Origin: JAMQKA01 sp043951865
GTDB lineage: Bacteria; Bacteroidota; Rhodothermia; Balneolales; Balneolaceae
DNA: 64,000 nucleotides
Reading direction: 5' to 3'
Assembly: GCF_043951865.1 (NCBI RefSeq)
Contig: NZ_JBINJF010000022.1
Coordinates: forward strand, 5,587-69,586
Part shown: piece by piece, positions 37,540 through 45,937 of the stretch
How positions within the stretch are numbered: position 1 is the stretch's first letter
Layout: every line of letters starts with the position of its first letter
Made by a program: the position numbers and the translations under genes
The notes under the pieces: generated by a model
Database searches by the model: none
What the model was told of the DNA's origin: nothing
What the model saw: only the letters and a program-made list of their open reading frames with translations

Positions 37540-38997
37540 ATGAGTGAAAAACCAGATAAAAAAAGCTTCACCCGTAGTGAATTTTTAACCCTTACCTCGC
37601 TGGGATTGGGTTCGGTCGCGCTGCTGTCCGGCTGCGGGGATGCACAACCCGAAGTTGAGAACCGGGTGCCGGCCGGGGAGGAGTGGCGCAGTGTCCCCGA
37701 AGACTCCGCCTCCTATCTTTCGGAACAGGCATCCCAGAATAACATTTTGCAGGAGGCGGCCGACGGGATTGCCCATCACCGGAAGAGCCCGGCCGCCCTG
37801 CGAGTCCGCGATGATCAGGGCAACGTGTTGCGGGGACTGGAACTGGATATCACCCAGCAGGAATCACTGTTTGAATGGGGACTCTCCTTCATTGAGGATA
37901 TCGAAGACCGGCATAAGCCCGCATCGGACCGGAAAATGCGTCATGTTCGGGAACTCTTTAATTTTACCACGGCCAAATGTTACTGGGATGAGCGGTGGCA
38001 CCAGCCGATCGAGAAAGAGGAGGGTAACCGGATCTACCATGTGTTCCGGGATGAAATATTGTATGGCCGGGCAAACGGGCTGCAGATCAAGGGACATCCC
38101 CTGGTTTGGACGGTACGCAAAGCAATACCCGGATGGCTCGATAACTACGAGCACCCGAAGAGGCTGGAGATCCTGGAATCGCACGTGCGGTCGCTGGTGC
38201 GGCAGGGGAAAGGACTTGTTGCTTCGTGGGATCTGGTCAACGAAATGCTGTGGGAGCCCACCTTCCGGAACTACCTGCAAAGGGACTGGCCCCATATCGA
38301 GCCGGTCGATGAGATAGCAGATTATATCGCCCAGGCCCTGCAGTGGGTCAGGGATGAAGATCCGGAACCGGCCCTGGTGATCAATGATTACGGACTGCAG
38401 GTGGCACCTCACGAAGACATAACAGCAAAGGGGCAGCGCGAGCGGTATGTAGCACTGGCTGAGCTTCTTAAAGAAAGAGGTAGTGCCCCCGATGCCATCG
38501 GCACGCAGGCGCACGTGGGCGGCTGGTACACGCCCGAAGTGTTCAGGGAATCGCTTGATCACTTGGCGGAAGCGGGGTTGCCGATCCAGGTTACCGAATT
38601 CTGGGCGCACCTCGAGGACCTGCCGGAGCTACGGACTATGTCCGAGTCCGAACAAACGGATGCCCTCATCCGATATATCACCGATTGCTATACGATCGCC
38701 TTTGGTCACCCCGCCGTCAGCCATTTTTCCTACTGGGGCGGGGGACGGCATTTCTTTGACGAGAACGGAGCTCCCACCCGTGTCTACAACGCTCTTTACG
38801 ACTTGGTTGCCAACCGGTGGACAACGGAGTTATCATTGCAAACGGATGAGGAGGGATTTATAACTTTCAGGGGCTTTCACGGAGATTACACCGGGCGGTT
38901 TCGTGATAAACGCGGCAACCGCCACGAATTCCGGTTTTCGGTGCTGCCGGGCAGGGACAACCGGTTTGAGCTGGAAATCAAACAAGGTATACGCTGA
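37540..38997 (+). CDS. GH10-like endo-glycanase lipoprotein, Tat-type signal, paralogue B
   Basis: 485 aa. The leader TRSEFLTLTSLGLGSVALLSGC has a Tat-like motif and a lipobox (Cys32), so it is probably surface- or periplasm-anchored, unlike paralogue A, which has no lipobox. The GH10 barrel has GHPLVWTVRKAIPGWL, acid/base Glu235 in WDLVNEMLWEP, INDYGLQV, IGTQAHVG and nucleophile Glu353 in IQVTEFW. It shares the N-terminal beta domain and the C-terminal FRGFHGDYTGRFRD extension with paralogue A. A retaining endo-beta-glycanase acting on the long polymer is expected. Substrate identity is open: xylan is classical for GH10, but sulfatases and lyases nearby point to a sulfated algal glycan. Confidence 0.82.
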   Translation: MSEKPDKKSFTRSEFLTLTSLGLGSVALLSGCGDAQPEVENRVPAGEEWRSVPEDSASYLSEQASQNNILQEAADGIAHHRKSPAALRVRDDQGNVLRGLELDITQQESLFEWGLSFIEDIEDRHKPASDRKMRHVRELFNFTTAKCYWDERWHQPIEKEEGNRIYHVFRDEILYGRANGLQIKGHPLVWTVRKAIPGWLDNYEHPKRLEILESHVRSLVRQGKGLVASWDLVNEMLWEPTFRNYLQRDWPHIEPVDEIADYIAQALQWVRDEDPEPALVINDYGLQVAPHEDITAKGQRERYVALAELLKERGSAPDAIGTQAHVGGWYTPEVFRESLDHLAEAGLPIQVTEFWAHLEDLPELRTMSESEQTDALIRYITDCYTIAFGHPAVSHFSYWGGGRHFFDENGAPTRVYNALYDLVANRWTTELSLQTDEEGFITFRGFHGDYTGRFRDKRGNRHEFRFSVLPGRDNRFELEIKQGIR

Positions 38998-39045
38998 AAA
39001 ATGTATTTGCCGGGTGATCTAATCAAGTTTTGGGATACAGATGGG

Positions 39046-39194
39046 ACCCCTAAATCCCCTAAAGGGGACTTTCCCACGGTGCCATTAAATTGGTACTGGG
39101 TCTCAACACAAAGTTGGAACCATATTAGGGATGGGTGAATGGCAGGATCAAAAAACAAGCTATCCAGAAAGTCCCCTTTAGGGGATTTAGGGGT
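39046..39194. repeat. Miniature element with perfect 28-bp inverted ends
   Basis: 149-bp element. The ends at 39046-39073 (ACCCCTAAATCCCCTAAAGG...) and 39167-39194 are perfect 28-bp inverted repeats. The interior (GTACTGGGTCTCAACACAAAG, GGGTGAATGGCAGG) is shared with 40509-40653. There is no obvious target duplication. It fills the gap between the GH10-like and beta-propeller genes. Confidence 0.82.
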
Positions 39195-39261
39195 AATACA
39201 AAAGTTTGAACAAGCTACATGAGAAATAAATTTACCATCTAAAGCTTCCTGAATATTCCCT

Positions 39262-40338
39262 ATGCACCGAAAAAAATTTCTTGATCTCCTCATAACGGGT
39301 TCACTCCTGTCTTTCACCGGCACTCTCATACCAGGCTTGCGGCAGGAAACCTCAAACGATAATACGCCCGCTATTTCGAAATACCTGTTTGTGGCCGGGG
39401 AGCGAAGCCTGGGCGGCATCAAGGTGCTGGATATCGATGATGGCCACACGCCGGTTGATGAGATCGATTACGGCGGCGGCGACGCGAAGGGGATCACCGC
39501 CAGCGCGGCGACCGGGATGCTGTACCTCTCGTCCCACTGGCAGGATGAGGTCGTCTGCTGGAATTTGACGGCCTCAAAAGTGGAGTGGAGAAGGTCCTAC
39601 GGTCGCTACGCCGACCGGCTGAGTGTAACCCCCGATGGCGAGCTTCTGTATATCCCGCTGCGGCAGGATGGGGAATGGGTGGTGTCAGATGCCTCCGACG
39701 GCACGGAAATCACGCGCATCCAAACACCGGGCCGCCCGCACAACACGCTCGCGGCAAGAGGCAGCAACCATATCTACCTCTCCGCCCTCGACAACCCGTT
39801 TCTCTACCAGGTTGACCGGGAATCGCAGAATATCGTTAAGGTGATCGGCCCGTTCAGCAGCGGACTTCGACCTTTTACGGTCAATGCGGATGAGACGCTG
39901 GCGTTTGTAAATGTGGATGGGCTGCTCGGATTTGAGATCGGTGACATCAAATCAGGCAGGCGGCTGGTGCAGATCGGCGTCGGTAATTACCCGGAACCGG
40001 AAGAAAGCTACCACAACACGCCCAGCCACGGCATCGGCCTGCGGCCGGACGGGAAGGAGATCTGGTGCGTTAATGCCGGCGGGTACCTGCACGTGTTTGA
40101 CCTGACGAAGTCGCCGATCCGGCAGACCCACGATATCAAAGTAAACGGCGACCCCGGCTGGATCACCTTCAGCATCGACGGGGCCTATGCCTACTCCGCC
40201 ACCGGGGATGTAATTGATACCCGTAAAAAAGAAATAGTTGCCCGGATACCTCCCAGCGAAAAGATGATCGAAATCGATTTTAGAGACGGGCAAGTGGTGC
40301 GCGTGGGGAGCCAGGTTGGGATAACCAGGAAAGTATAA
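39262..40338 (+). CDS. Secreted beta-propeller protein (YVTN/lactonase-like)
   Basis: 358 aa. A leader with a weak Tat-like motif (HRKKFLDLLITGSLLSFTG) is followed by a seven-bladed-type propeller: KYLFVAGERSLGGIKVLDIDDG, SAATGMLYLSSHWQDEVVCW, LSVTPDGELLYIPL, GLRPDGKEIWCVNAGGYLHVFDL and ITFSIDGAYAYSATGDVID. This is the pattern of YncE/YVTN repeat proteins and 6-phosphogluconolactonase-like propellers. It may hydrolyse a sugar lactone, which would follow naturally from the sugar dehydrogenase encoded 2.8 kb upstream, or it may simply bind. No decisive active-site residue is visible. Confidence 0.72.
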   Translation: MHRKKFLDLLITGSLLSFTGTLIPGLRQETSNDNTPAISKYLFVAGERSLGGIKVLDIDDGHTPVDEIDYGGGDAKGITASAATGMLYLSSHWQDEVVCWNLTASKVEWRRSYGRYADRLSVTPDGELLYIPLRQDGEWVVSDASDGTEITRIQTPGRPHNTLAARGSNHIYLSALDNPFLYQVDRESQNIVKVIGPFSSGLRPFTVNADETLAFVNVDGLLGFEIGDIKSGRRLVQIGVGNYPEPEESYHNTPSHGIGLRPDGKEIWCVNAGGYLHVFDLTKSPIRQTHDIKVNGDPGWITFSIDGAYAYSATGDVIDTRKKEIVARIPPSEKMIEIDFRDGQVVRVGSQVGITRKV

Positions 40339-40508
40339 CGTGACCTGGGTTCAATTATGCAAGTAGAATAACCGGCACGTACTTACAATCACTCCTGGAA
40401 GAGTGGATCTAAAATCCGAGTTTTTTCGGAATTTGGACGGTAGGTGTCCGGTTCGCTTCCTGCCGGTAAGGGACCTCAGATCGACTTCAGGAACGTCTGA
40501 AGTCGATC

Positions 40509-40653
40509 ATCTCCCCTCACAAGGGGAGATTTCCGTGAAGCCCATACCTGGTACCGGGACACAACACAAAGTTGGAAACATATTGTAGACGGGTGAATGG
40601 CAGGGCCGCAATAACAGGCAACTCCGAAAGTTCCCTTTAGGGGATTTAGGGGT
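40509..40653. repeat. Second copy of the 149-bp miniature element
   Basis: The right end (GAAAGTTCCCTTTAGGGG.. to 40653) and the interior (GTACCGGGACACAACACAAAG, GGGTGAATGGCAGG) match the element at 39046-39194. The left end is replaced by an 8-bp hairpin ATCTCCCC/GGGGAGAT (40509-40530). The two copies flank the beta-propeller gene. Confidence 0.7.
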
Positions 40654-40809
40654 AATAGAAAATGGACAAGTAGTTAGGTTTTTGCGTTTTTATCACAGTT
40701 AATCATCAAATTAATATAATCACAGTTCACGAAAATATCTGAACTGTGATTACCGTGATTAACAGGATGAATTATAATGTGTCAATCCAAAACTCCAATT
40801 TTTGTGTAT

Positions 40810-40840
40810 AAAATTCAGGGTATCCCAAACCGGATACGCC
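40810..40840 (+). promoter_or_regulatory. Candidate ECF-sigma-type promoter upstream of the GH28-like gene
   Basis: AAAATTCAGGGTA, a 10-nt spacer and GATACGCC repeat exactly the motif at 529-559 before fecR. It lies about 110 nt before the GH28-like start. This copy also contains the dyad GGTATCC/GGATACG. It suggests common control of the two units. The function is inferred. Confidence 0.45.
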
Positions 40841-40948
40841 TGTCTAGTGAACCGGCTTAATCCAGTAACGGGGAAGGTGCGTGAGTGACCGGGATGCGCA
40901 TGTTTCGCCACTTGAATTTATAATGCTAAAGAATAAGGGACTTTCTTT

Positions 40949-42364
40949 ATGGATAACAGCATGTCGCGGCGCGAAGCACTGGGAATGGGCACCACACTTG
41001 CAGCCGGATTTTCGCTTTTCCCCTCCATCATTTCATCCAACGCATTACGCCGCAATGCCCGCGAGTTTAATGTGATGGATTATGGTGCTGAGGGTGACGG
41101 TACCACCCTGGATACCGAGGCCATCCAGCAGGCCATTGACAAAGCTTCCGATGCGGGCGGCGGAGCCCGTGTGCTGCTGCCCGGCGGTCACAGCTATTTG
41201 ACGGGCACGATTGAGCTGAAAAGCAATATCGATTTCCACCTGGCCGACGATGCCGAACTGTTGATCAGCACCAACCGGGAAGATTACAAAACGGGCGCGG
41301 CCATCACCTCCCGCGATATTCGCAATCTCAGGCTTTCCGGGACCGGCAATATTGAAGGGCAGGCCAAAGAGTTTATGACCCACTACGAGGAGGAAAACCA
41401 GTACTGGTCGCCCAAAGACTGGCGGCCGCGCCTGTTCCAGCTCTATACCTGCAAGGGACTGGAAGCCGTCGATTTTTCATTCGGCAATTCGCCGCTCTGG
41501 GGATTCCACATGGTAGGCTGCGAGGATGTGGGGATCGACAGCCTGACCATCCGCAACGACCTGGAAGTGCCCAACTCCGACGGCATCAACCCGGACCACT
41601 GCCGCAACGTGGAGATCAAAAACTGCGATATCGTGGCCGGTGATGACAATATCGTGGTGAAGGCGACCCGGCAGGACCGGGAATACGGTCCCTCGGCCAA
41701 TATCCATGTGTATGACTGCGTGCTCCAGTCACAGTCGGCGGCTATTAAAATCGGTACCGAAACCACCTCTGATATTCATGATATTTTGTTCGAACGCTGT
41801 ATCATCAAAGACAGCAACCGGGGGTTTGGGATTCAGTCCCGCGATGAGGGCGAAGTCTACAACATTACGTTCCGTGATATCGAATTTACGGTAGAACAGG
41901 TTCCGGATATCTGGTGGGGACTCGGAGAGGGCATCTCATTTACCTCGTTCCCGCGTACCCTGCAGAGCGAGGTCGGTGGTATCCGCGATATCAAGCTCTC
42001 CAATATCAAGGGTATGACCGAAAACAGCATCCGCATCAATGGATCACCGGAGAGCCGGATTCAAAATATTTCGCTGGATAATGTGGATATCCGGATGAAC
42101 AAGCGAACCGAGCACTCCGGCGGCCGGTACGATAATCGTCCCACAGAAGTTTACCAGGGCATCGAGGTGCACGACAATCCCGGCTACAGCATCCAGTACG
42201 CCGACAATATCTCGCTGAACAACTGCAGCATCGAATGGGGTGAAAACCGGGCGAAGTACTACACCCACGCCCTCGAGTCCGAGCACGTTTCCGGGCTGAA
42301 AATGACCGGCTTTGAAGGCGAGGCGGCCCATCCCGACTTGTACGATTCAATAGTCATTTATTAG
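40949..42364 (+). CDS. GH28-like beta-helix glycosidase, Tat signal
   Basis: 471 aa. A clear twin-arginine leader (SRREALGMGTTLAAGFSLF) is followed by a right-handed beta-helix of the polygalacturonase type: NVMDYGAEGDGTTLDTEAIQ, NSDGINPDHCRNVEIKNC and GDDNIVVKAT. The Asp of NSDG and the Asp pair of GDDN match the GH28 catalytic aspartates. The usual GHG histidine motif is not seen at its place, where LQSQSAAIKIGTET stands, so the mechanism may differ. GH28 enzymes hydrolyse galacturonan-type alpha-linkages by inversion. It is likely to cut a uronic-acid linkage of the same glycan. It is the first gene after a promoter-like motif and leads a run of Tat-type oxidoreductase genes. Confidence 0.78.
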   Translation: MDNSMSRREALGMGTTLAAGFSLFPSIISSNALRRNAREFNVMDYGAEGDGTTLDTEAIQQAIDKASDAGGGARVLLPGGHSYLTGTIELKSNIDFHLADDAELLISTNREDYKTGAAITSRDIRNLRLSGTGNIEGQAKEFMTHYEEENQYWSPKDWRPRLFQLYTCKGLEAVDFSFGNSPLWGFHMVGCEDVGIDSLTIRNDLEVPNSDGINPDHCRNVEIKNCDIVAGDDNIVVKATRQDREYGPSANIHVYDCVLQSQSAAIKIGTETTSDIHDILFERCIIKDSNRGFGIQSRDEGEVYNITFRDIEFTVEQVPDIWWGLGEGISFTSFPRTLQSEVGGIRDIKLSNIKGMTENSIRINGSPESRIQNISLDNVDIRMNKRTEHSGGRYDNRPTEVYQGIEVHDNPGYSIQYADNISLNNCSIEWGENRAKYYTHALESEHVSGLKMTGFEGEAAHPDLYDSIVIY

Positions 42365-42413
42365 TACTATCGAAATAATTCCGTTGATTTTATTAAAGAA
42401 AGGCACACATTTT

Positions 42414-42441
42414 ATACGCAATACGCAATACGCAATACGCA
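42414..42441 (+). repeat. 7-bp tandem repeat, four copies of ATACGCA
   Basis: Four exact head-to-tail units of ATACGCA lie in the short gap between the GH28-like and FAD-oxidoreductase genes. This is a simple repeat prone to slippage; no function was seen. Confidence 0.85.
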
Positions 42442-42482
42442 TATACCTAATTTTCTAATTTATTCTAAAACGAATTTAGATT

Positions 42483-44183
42483 ATGCCCATAGACAGAAGA
42501 GACTTCCTGAAAGGTTCCATGGCAATTGCAGGCGGACTGATCCTGCCGGCGCACCTGGTGGGGTGTCAATCCGGGGATGACGACACGGTATATGATGTCG
42601 TCGTTTATGGCGGTACCTCGGCAGGCGTCATAGCCGCCGTGCACGCGGCAAGGAGCGGTCGGTCGGTGGTGCTGATCGAGCCCACGAACCACCTGGGCGG
42701 GCTCACCACCGGGGGACTGGGACGCACCGACCTGGGTGTTGAAGACACCATCGGCGGCATGTCGCTCGATTTCTACCGGCGCATCCGGCAGTACTATCAA
42801 AATGAAGAGATCTGGCAGTACCAGACCTGGGATGAGTATATGGACCGTACCTACCTGCTTGAGGAGGACAGCGAGGGCATGTTCGGATTCGAGCCGCACG
42901 TAGCCAAAGAAATTTACCGGCAGATGCTGGAGGAGGCCGGCGTGCCCGTGGTGATGGAAGATCGGCTAATCCTGAACCAGAGCGGCGTGGAGAAGGAGGG
43001 GAACCGCATCACCACCCTGGTCACCGAAGAGGGAAATCGTTACCGGGGGCGTATCTTTATCGACGCCACCTACGAGGGCGATCTGATGGCAATGGCGGGC
43101 GTCTCCTACTATGTCGGGCGGGAATCCAACAACCGGTACGACGAGTACCTGAACGGGGTGCAGCTGGAGCGCTCCCACAACCATATTTTTCATCACCCGG
43201 TGGATCCGTATGTAACGCCCGGCAATCCCTCCAGCGGCACCCTGCCCGGCGTGCACGACAACGATCCCGGCACCACCGGTGAGGCCGACCACCGCGTGCA
43301 GGCCTATTGTTACCGCCTCTGCATGACCGACGTGCCGGAAAACAGCCGCCCAATCGAAAAGCCGGTGGGCTACGACGAGCAGCGCTATGAGCTGCTGTTT
43401 CGCTATTACGAAACCGAATACGATGAAGTGCCCTGGATCAACGCGGCCATGCCCAACCGGAAGACCGACATCAACAACCGAGATGCCTTTTCAATGGATA
43501 ACATCGGCAAGAACTACGATTACCCGGAGGCCGATTACGCCGAGCGGCGACGCATCATTGAAGAGCACGAGCACTACCAGAAAGGCCTGATGTGGACGCT
43601 GGCCAACCACGAGCGGGTCCCCCGGAAGGTGCGGGACGAAGTGAGCAAGTGGGGGTATGCCAAAGATGAATTTACCAATAATGGAAACTGGCCGCCGCAG
43701 CTCTACATCCGCGAAGCCCGGCGTATGATCGGCGAATATGTGATGACCGAACACGACTGCCGCCGCATGCAGGTGGTGGACGACTCGGTGGGACTCGGGT
43801 CCTACAACATGGACTCTCACAACGTGCAGCGCTACGTCACCGAAGAGGGCCACGCCCAGAACGAGGGGAACCTGGAGTTTTCGCCGGAGGGTCCCTACGC
43901 CATCTCCTACCGCTCGCTGATTCCCAAACGAAACGAGTGTACGAACCTGCTCGTCCCCTGCGCCGTATCAGCTTCCCACATCTCGTTTGGTTCCATACGG
44001 ATGGAGCCGGTATTCATGCTGCTCGGACAGTCCGCCTCCGCAGCAGCCGATCTGGCACTGGATGCAAATGAAGTGGTGCAGGATGTGAATTATCCTGATC
44101 TCAGGAAACGACTGCTGGATGAAGGGCAAAAACTGGATGTGGATCTCGAGGAATACCCGGAAAACCCGCCGGACTGGATCTGA
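42483..44183 (+). CDS. Tat-exported FAD-dependent oxidoreductase lipoprotein
   Basis: 566 aa. The leader DRRDFLKGSMAIAGG has a twin-arginine motif and ends in a lipobox (HLVGC). The nucleotide-binding start YDVVVYGGTSAGVIAAVHAA, then VLIEPTNHLGGLTTGGLG, is typical of the FAD_oxidored (PF12831) family. RIFIDATYEGDLMAMAGV and the C-terminal IRMEPVFMLLGQSASAAADLA complete it. Such proteins are frequent in Bacteroidota and Planctomycete glycan loci and fold in the cytoplasm with FAD before Tat export. The substrate is unknown; oxidation of a sugar unit is plausible. It lies 128 nt before the Gfo/Idh/MocA gene and probably belongs to the same operon. Confidence 0.85.
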   Translation: MPIDRRDFLKGSMAIAGGLILPAHLVGCQSGDDDTVYDVVVYGGTSAGVIAAVHAARSGRSVVLIEPTNHLGGLTTGGLGRTDLGVEDTIGGMSLDFYRRIRQYYQNEEIWQYQTWDEYMDRTYLLEEDSEGMFGFEPHVAKEIYRQMLEEAGVPVVMEDRLILNQSGVEKEGNRITTLVTEEGNRYRGRIFIDATYEGDLMAMAGVSYYVGRESNNRYDEYLNGVQLERSHNHIFHHPVDPYVTPGNPSSGTLPGVHDNDPGTTGEADHRVQAYCYRLCMTDVPENSRPIEKPVGYDEQRYELLFRYYETEYDEVPWINAAMPNRKTDINNRDAFSMDNIGKNYDYPEADYAERRRIIEEHEHYQKGLMWTLANHERVPRKVRDEVSKWGYAKDEFTNNGNWPPQLYIREARRMIGEYVMTEHDCRRMQVVDDSVGLGSYNMDSHNVQRYVTEEGHAQNEGNLEFSPEGPYAISYRSLIPKRNECTNLLVPCAVSASHISFGSIRMEPVFMLLGQSASAAADLALDANEVVQDVNYPDLRKRLLDEGQKLDVDLEEYPENPPDWI

Positions 44184-44311
44184 TCAGGTGATGGCAAAAA
44201 GCACCTACCCTCCGCGGGCAGGGTTCGACTTATTTTATTGGTTCCCAGAACGGGGTTGAAAACCCTGCACTTTTCGTGCAGTGAGCATTCATTTAAATTT
44301 AAAATATAAAG

Positions 44312-45712
44312 ATGGGTAAAACAGACCGGGATAATTTTAATCGGAAATCATTTATAAAAAAACTGGGCGGTGCGGCAGCGGGTGTGGCGGGTTTCCCCTT
44401 TGTTCTGGGTGCAGGTAAGCGCAATTCCAGCCGGTTCGAACAGAGAAATCCACCTTTGAAAAATGTCGGGCCCAATGATTATATAAATTTGGGCTTAATT
44501 GGTGCGGGTGGCAAGGGCCAGGACAATATATCCGCAGCACTGCGGTATAACGGTTTTCGGATGGTTGCAGCTTGCGACCTGTACGAAAGCCGTTTAAAAC
44601 GGTGTAAAGAGAAATTCGGGGATGACATTTTCACCACAACAGATCACCTGGAGCTGCTGAACCGGAATGAGGTGGACGCTGTAATCATCGCCAGCACTGA
44701 TCACTGGCATCACCGGCATGCGGTGGATGCACTCAGGCACGGCAAACCAGTGTACCTGGAAAAACCGATGACAAAAACGATCGCGGAGGGGCATGATCTC
44801 ATTGAGGCTGAACAATCTGCCGGAATTCCTCTACAGGTCGGCAGCCAGAGAACCAGCCATATCGTTTACGAAAAGGCCGGTGAGCTTTATAAAGCCGGAG
44901 AAATAGGGAAACTCAATTACGTTGAAGGCTACTGGGACCGCTATTCCGCAAAAGGGGCCTGGCAATACACGATTCCTCCCAATGTTTCAACAGACGAAGT
45001 GGACTGGGAAACGTTTCGTGAAGATCTTCCGGCCATACCGTTTGATCCTAAACATTTCTTCCGGTGGAGAAACTACGACGAATATGGGACGGGGATACCG
45101 GGTGATCTTTTTGTTCACCTTTTTTCAGGGTTGCACATGATTACCGGTGCATTGGGTCCCGAAAAAATAACCGCTTCCGGAGGGCTGCGTTACTGGCACG
45201 ACGGCAGAGATGCCGAAGATCTGGTACTGGGCATCTACGATTATCCGGAAACAGACCAACACCCGGCATTTAATCTTTTTCTGAGGGTTAACTTTATCGA
45301 TGGTTCCGGCGGTGGTTCCAGGATTCGACTCGTAGGCTCGGAAGGAGAAATGGAGGTCAGCTGGACCAAATTGATCGTTCGAAAGGGTAAAATGCCGGAG
45401 CTGGCAAATCCGAAGGTGGGAGATCTGGATGAAGAGACCAGAAAAGAGGTTATGGCAGAATACGAAAGGAAACTGTCGGAAAAACGAGCTGAGCTGATCG
45501 ACCCTCCTGAATACGAATACAACGTTCCGGACGGCTACAGCGACGGGTATGACCACATGGTGAATTTTTACAAATCCATTCGCGATGGCCATGAAGTACT
45601 GCAAAATGGAACATTTGGATTACGGGCGGCGGGTCCGGCTTTGCTGACGACAGAAAGTTTGCGAACCAATACCATCGTAAACTGGGATCCGACTGAGATG
45701 AAGGTAAACTGA
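44312..45712 (+). CDS. Exported Gfo/Idh/MocA-family NAD(P)-dependent protein
   Basis: 466 aa. The leader NRKSFIKKLGGAAAGVAG is Tat-like. The Rossmann domain starts NLGLIGAGGKGQDNI, and the family core is present: AVIIASTDHWHHRHAVDALRHGKPVYLEKPM, with the catalytic Lys of EKP. The C-terminal alpha/beta domain holds HFFRWRNYDEYGTGIPGDLFVHLF. Export with a bound dinucleotide is known for some members, including the NAD-dependent glycosidases of GH109, so the role could be redox of a sugar or retaining hydrolysis through oxidation. I cannot decide between these. It follows the FAD oxidoreductase in the Tat-type group and precedes the sulfatase cluster. Confidence 0.83.
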   Translation: MGKTDRDNFNRKSFIKKLGGAAAGVAGFPFVLGAGKRNSSRFEQRNPPLKNVGPNDYINLGLIGAGGKGQDNISAALRYNGFRMVAACDLYESRLKRCKEKFGDDIFTTTDHLELLNRNEVDAVIIASTDHWHHRHAVDALRHGKPVYLEKPMTKTIAEGHDLIEAEQSAGIPLQVGSQRTSHIVYEKAGELYKAGEIGKLNYVEGYWDRYSAKGAWQYTIPPNVSTDEVDWETFREDLPAIPFDPKHFFRWRNYDEYGTGIPGDLFVHLFSGLHMITGALGPEKITASGGLRYWHDGRDAEDLVLGIYDYPETDQHPAFNLFLRVNFIDGSGGGSRIRLVGSEGEMEVSWTKLIVRKGKMPELANPKVGDLDEETRKEVMAEYERKLSEKRAELIDPPEYEYNVPDGYSDGYDHMVNFYKSIRDGHEVLQNGTFGLRAAGPALLTTESLRTNTIVNWDPTEMKVN

Positions 45713-45937
45713 CGTAACTGCTGCATGAGGACTTGAAATGCCGATGTTTTTATCTCCCCAATCCCTTCGGTGTTCCAGGAGATGACTCCTCCTAAAAATA
45801 AACCCGCACCTGCATAGCGAACATCATTTCCGGCCAGGGGTAACCCGATAAACTCGTAAGTCGGTTGTATAATTAAAATTTGAATGGTAAATAGGTTGAC
45901 AACAGTCATTTTTAAAAATAGTGAGCTTAATGTGAAG

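Larger units (their letters stand above)
40339..40948. other. 610-nt intergenic region with repeats and a candidate promoter
   Basis: No gene was seen. It holds a perfect 11-bp hairpin ATCGACTTCAG/CTGAAGTCGAT (40480-40507), a miniature element (40509-40653), an inverted TCACAGTTAATCA/TGATTACCGTGATTA-type repeat near 40691-40765, and the bipartite promoter-like motif at 40810-40840. Confidence 0.6.

Noticed and set aside
42414..42441. Possible CRISPR-like array
   Set aside because: It is a plain 7-bp tandem repeat without spacers. No repeat-spacer array or cas gene was seen anywhere in the window.
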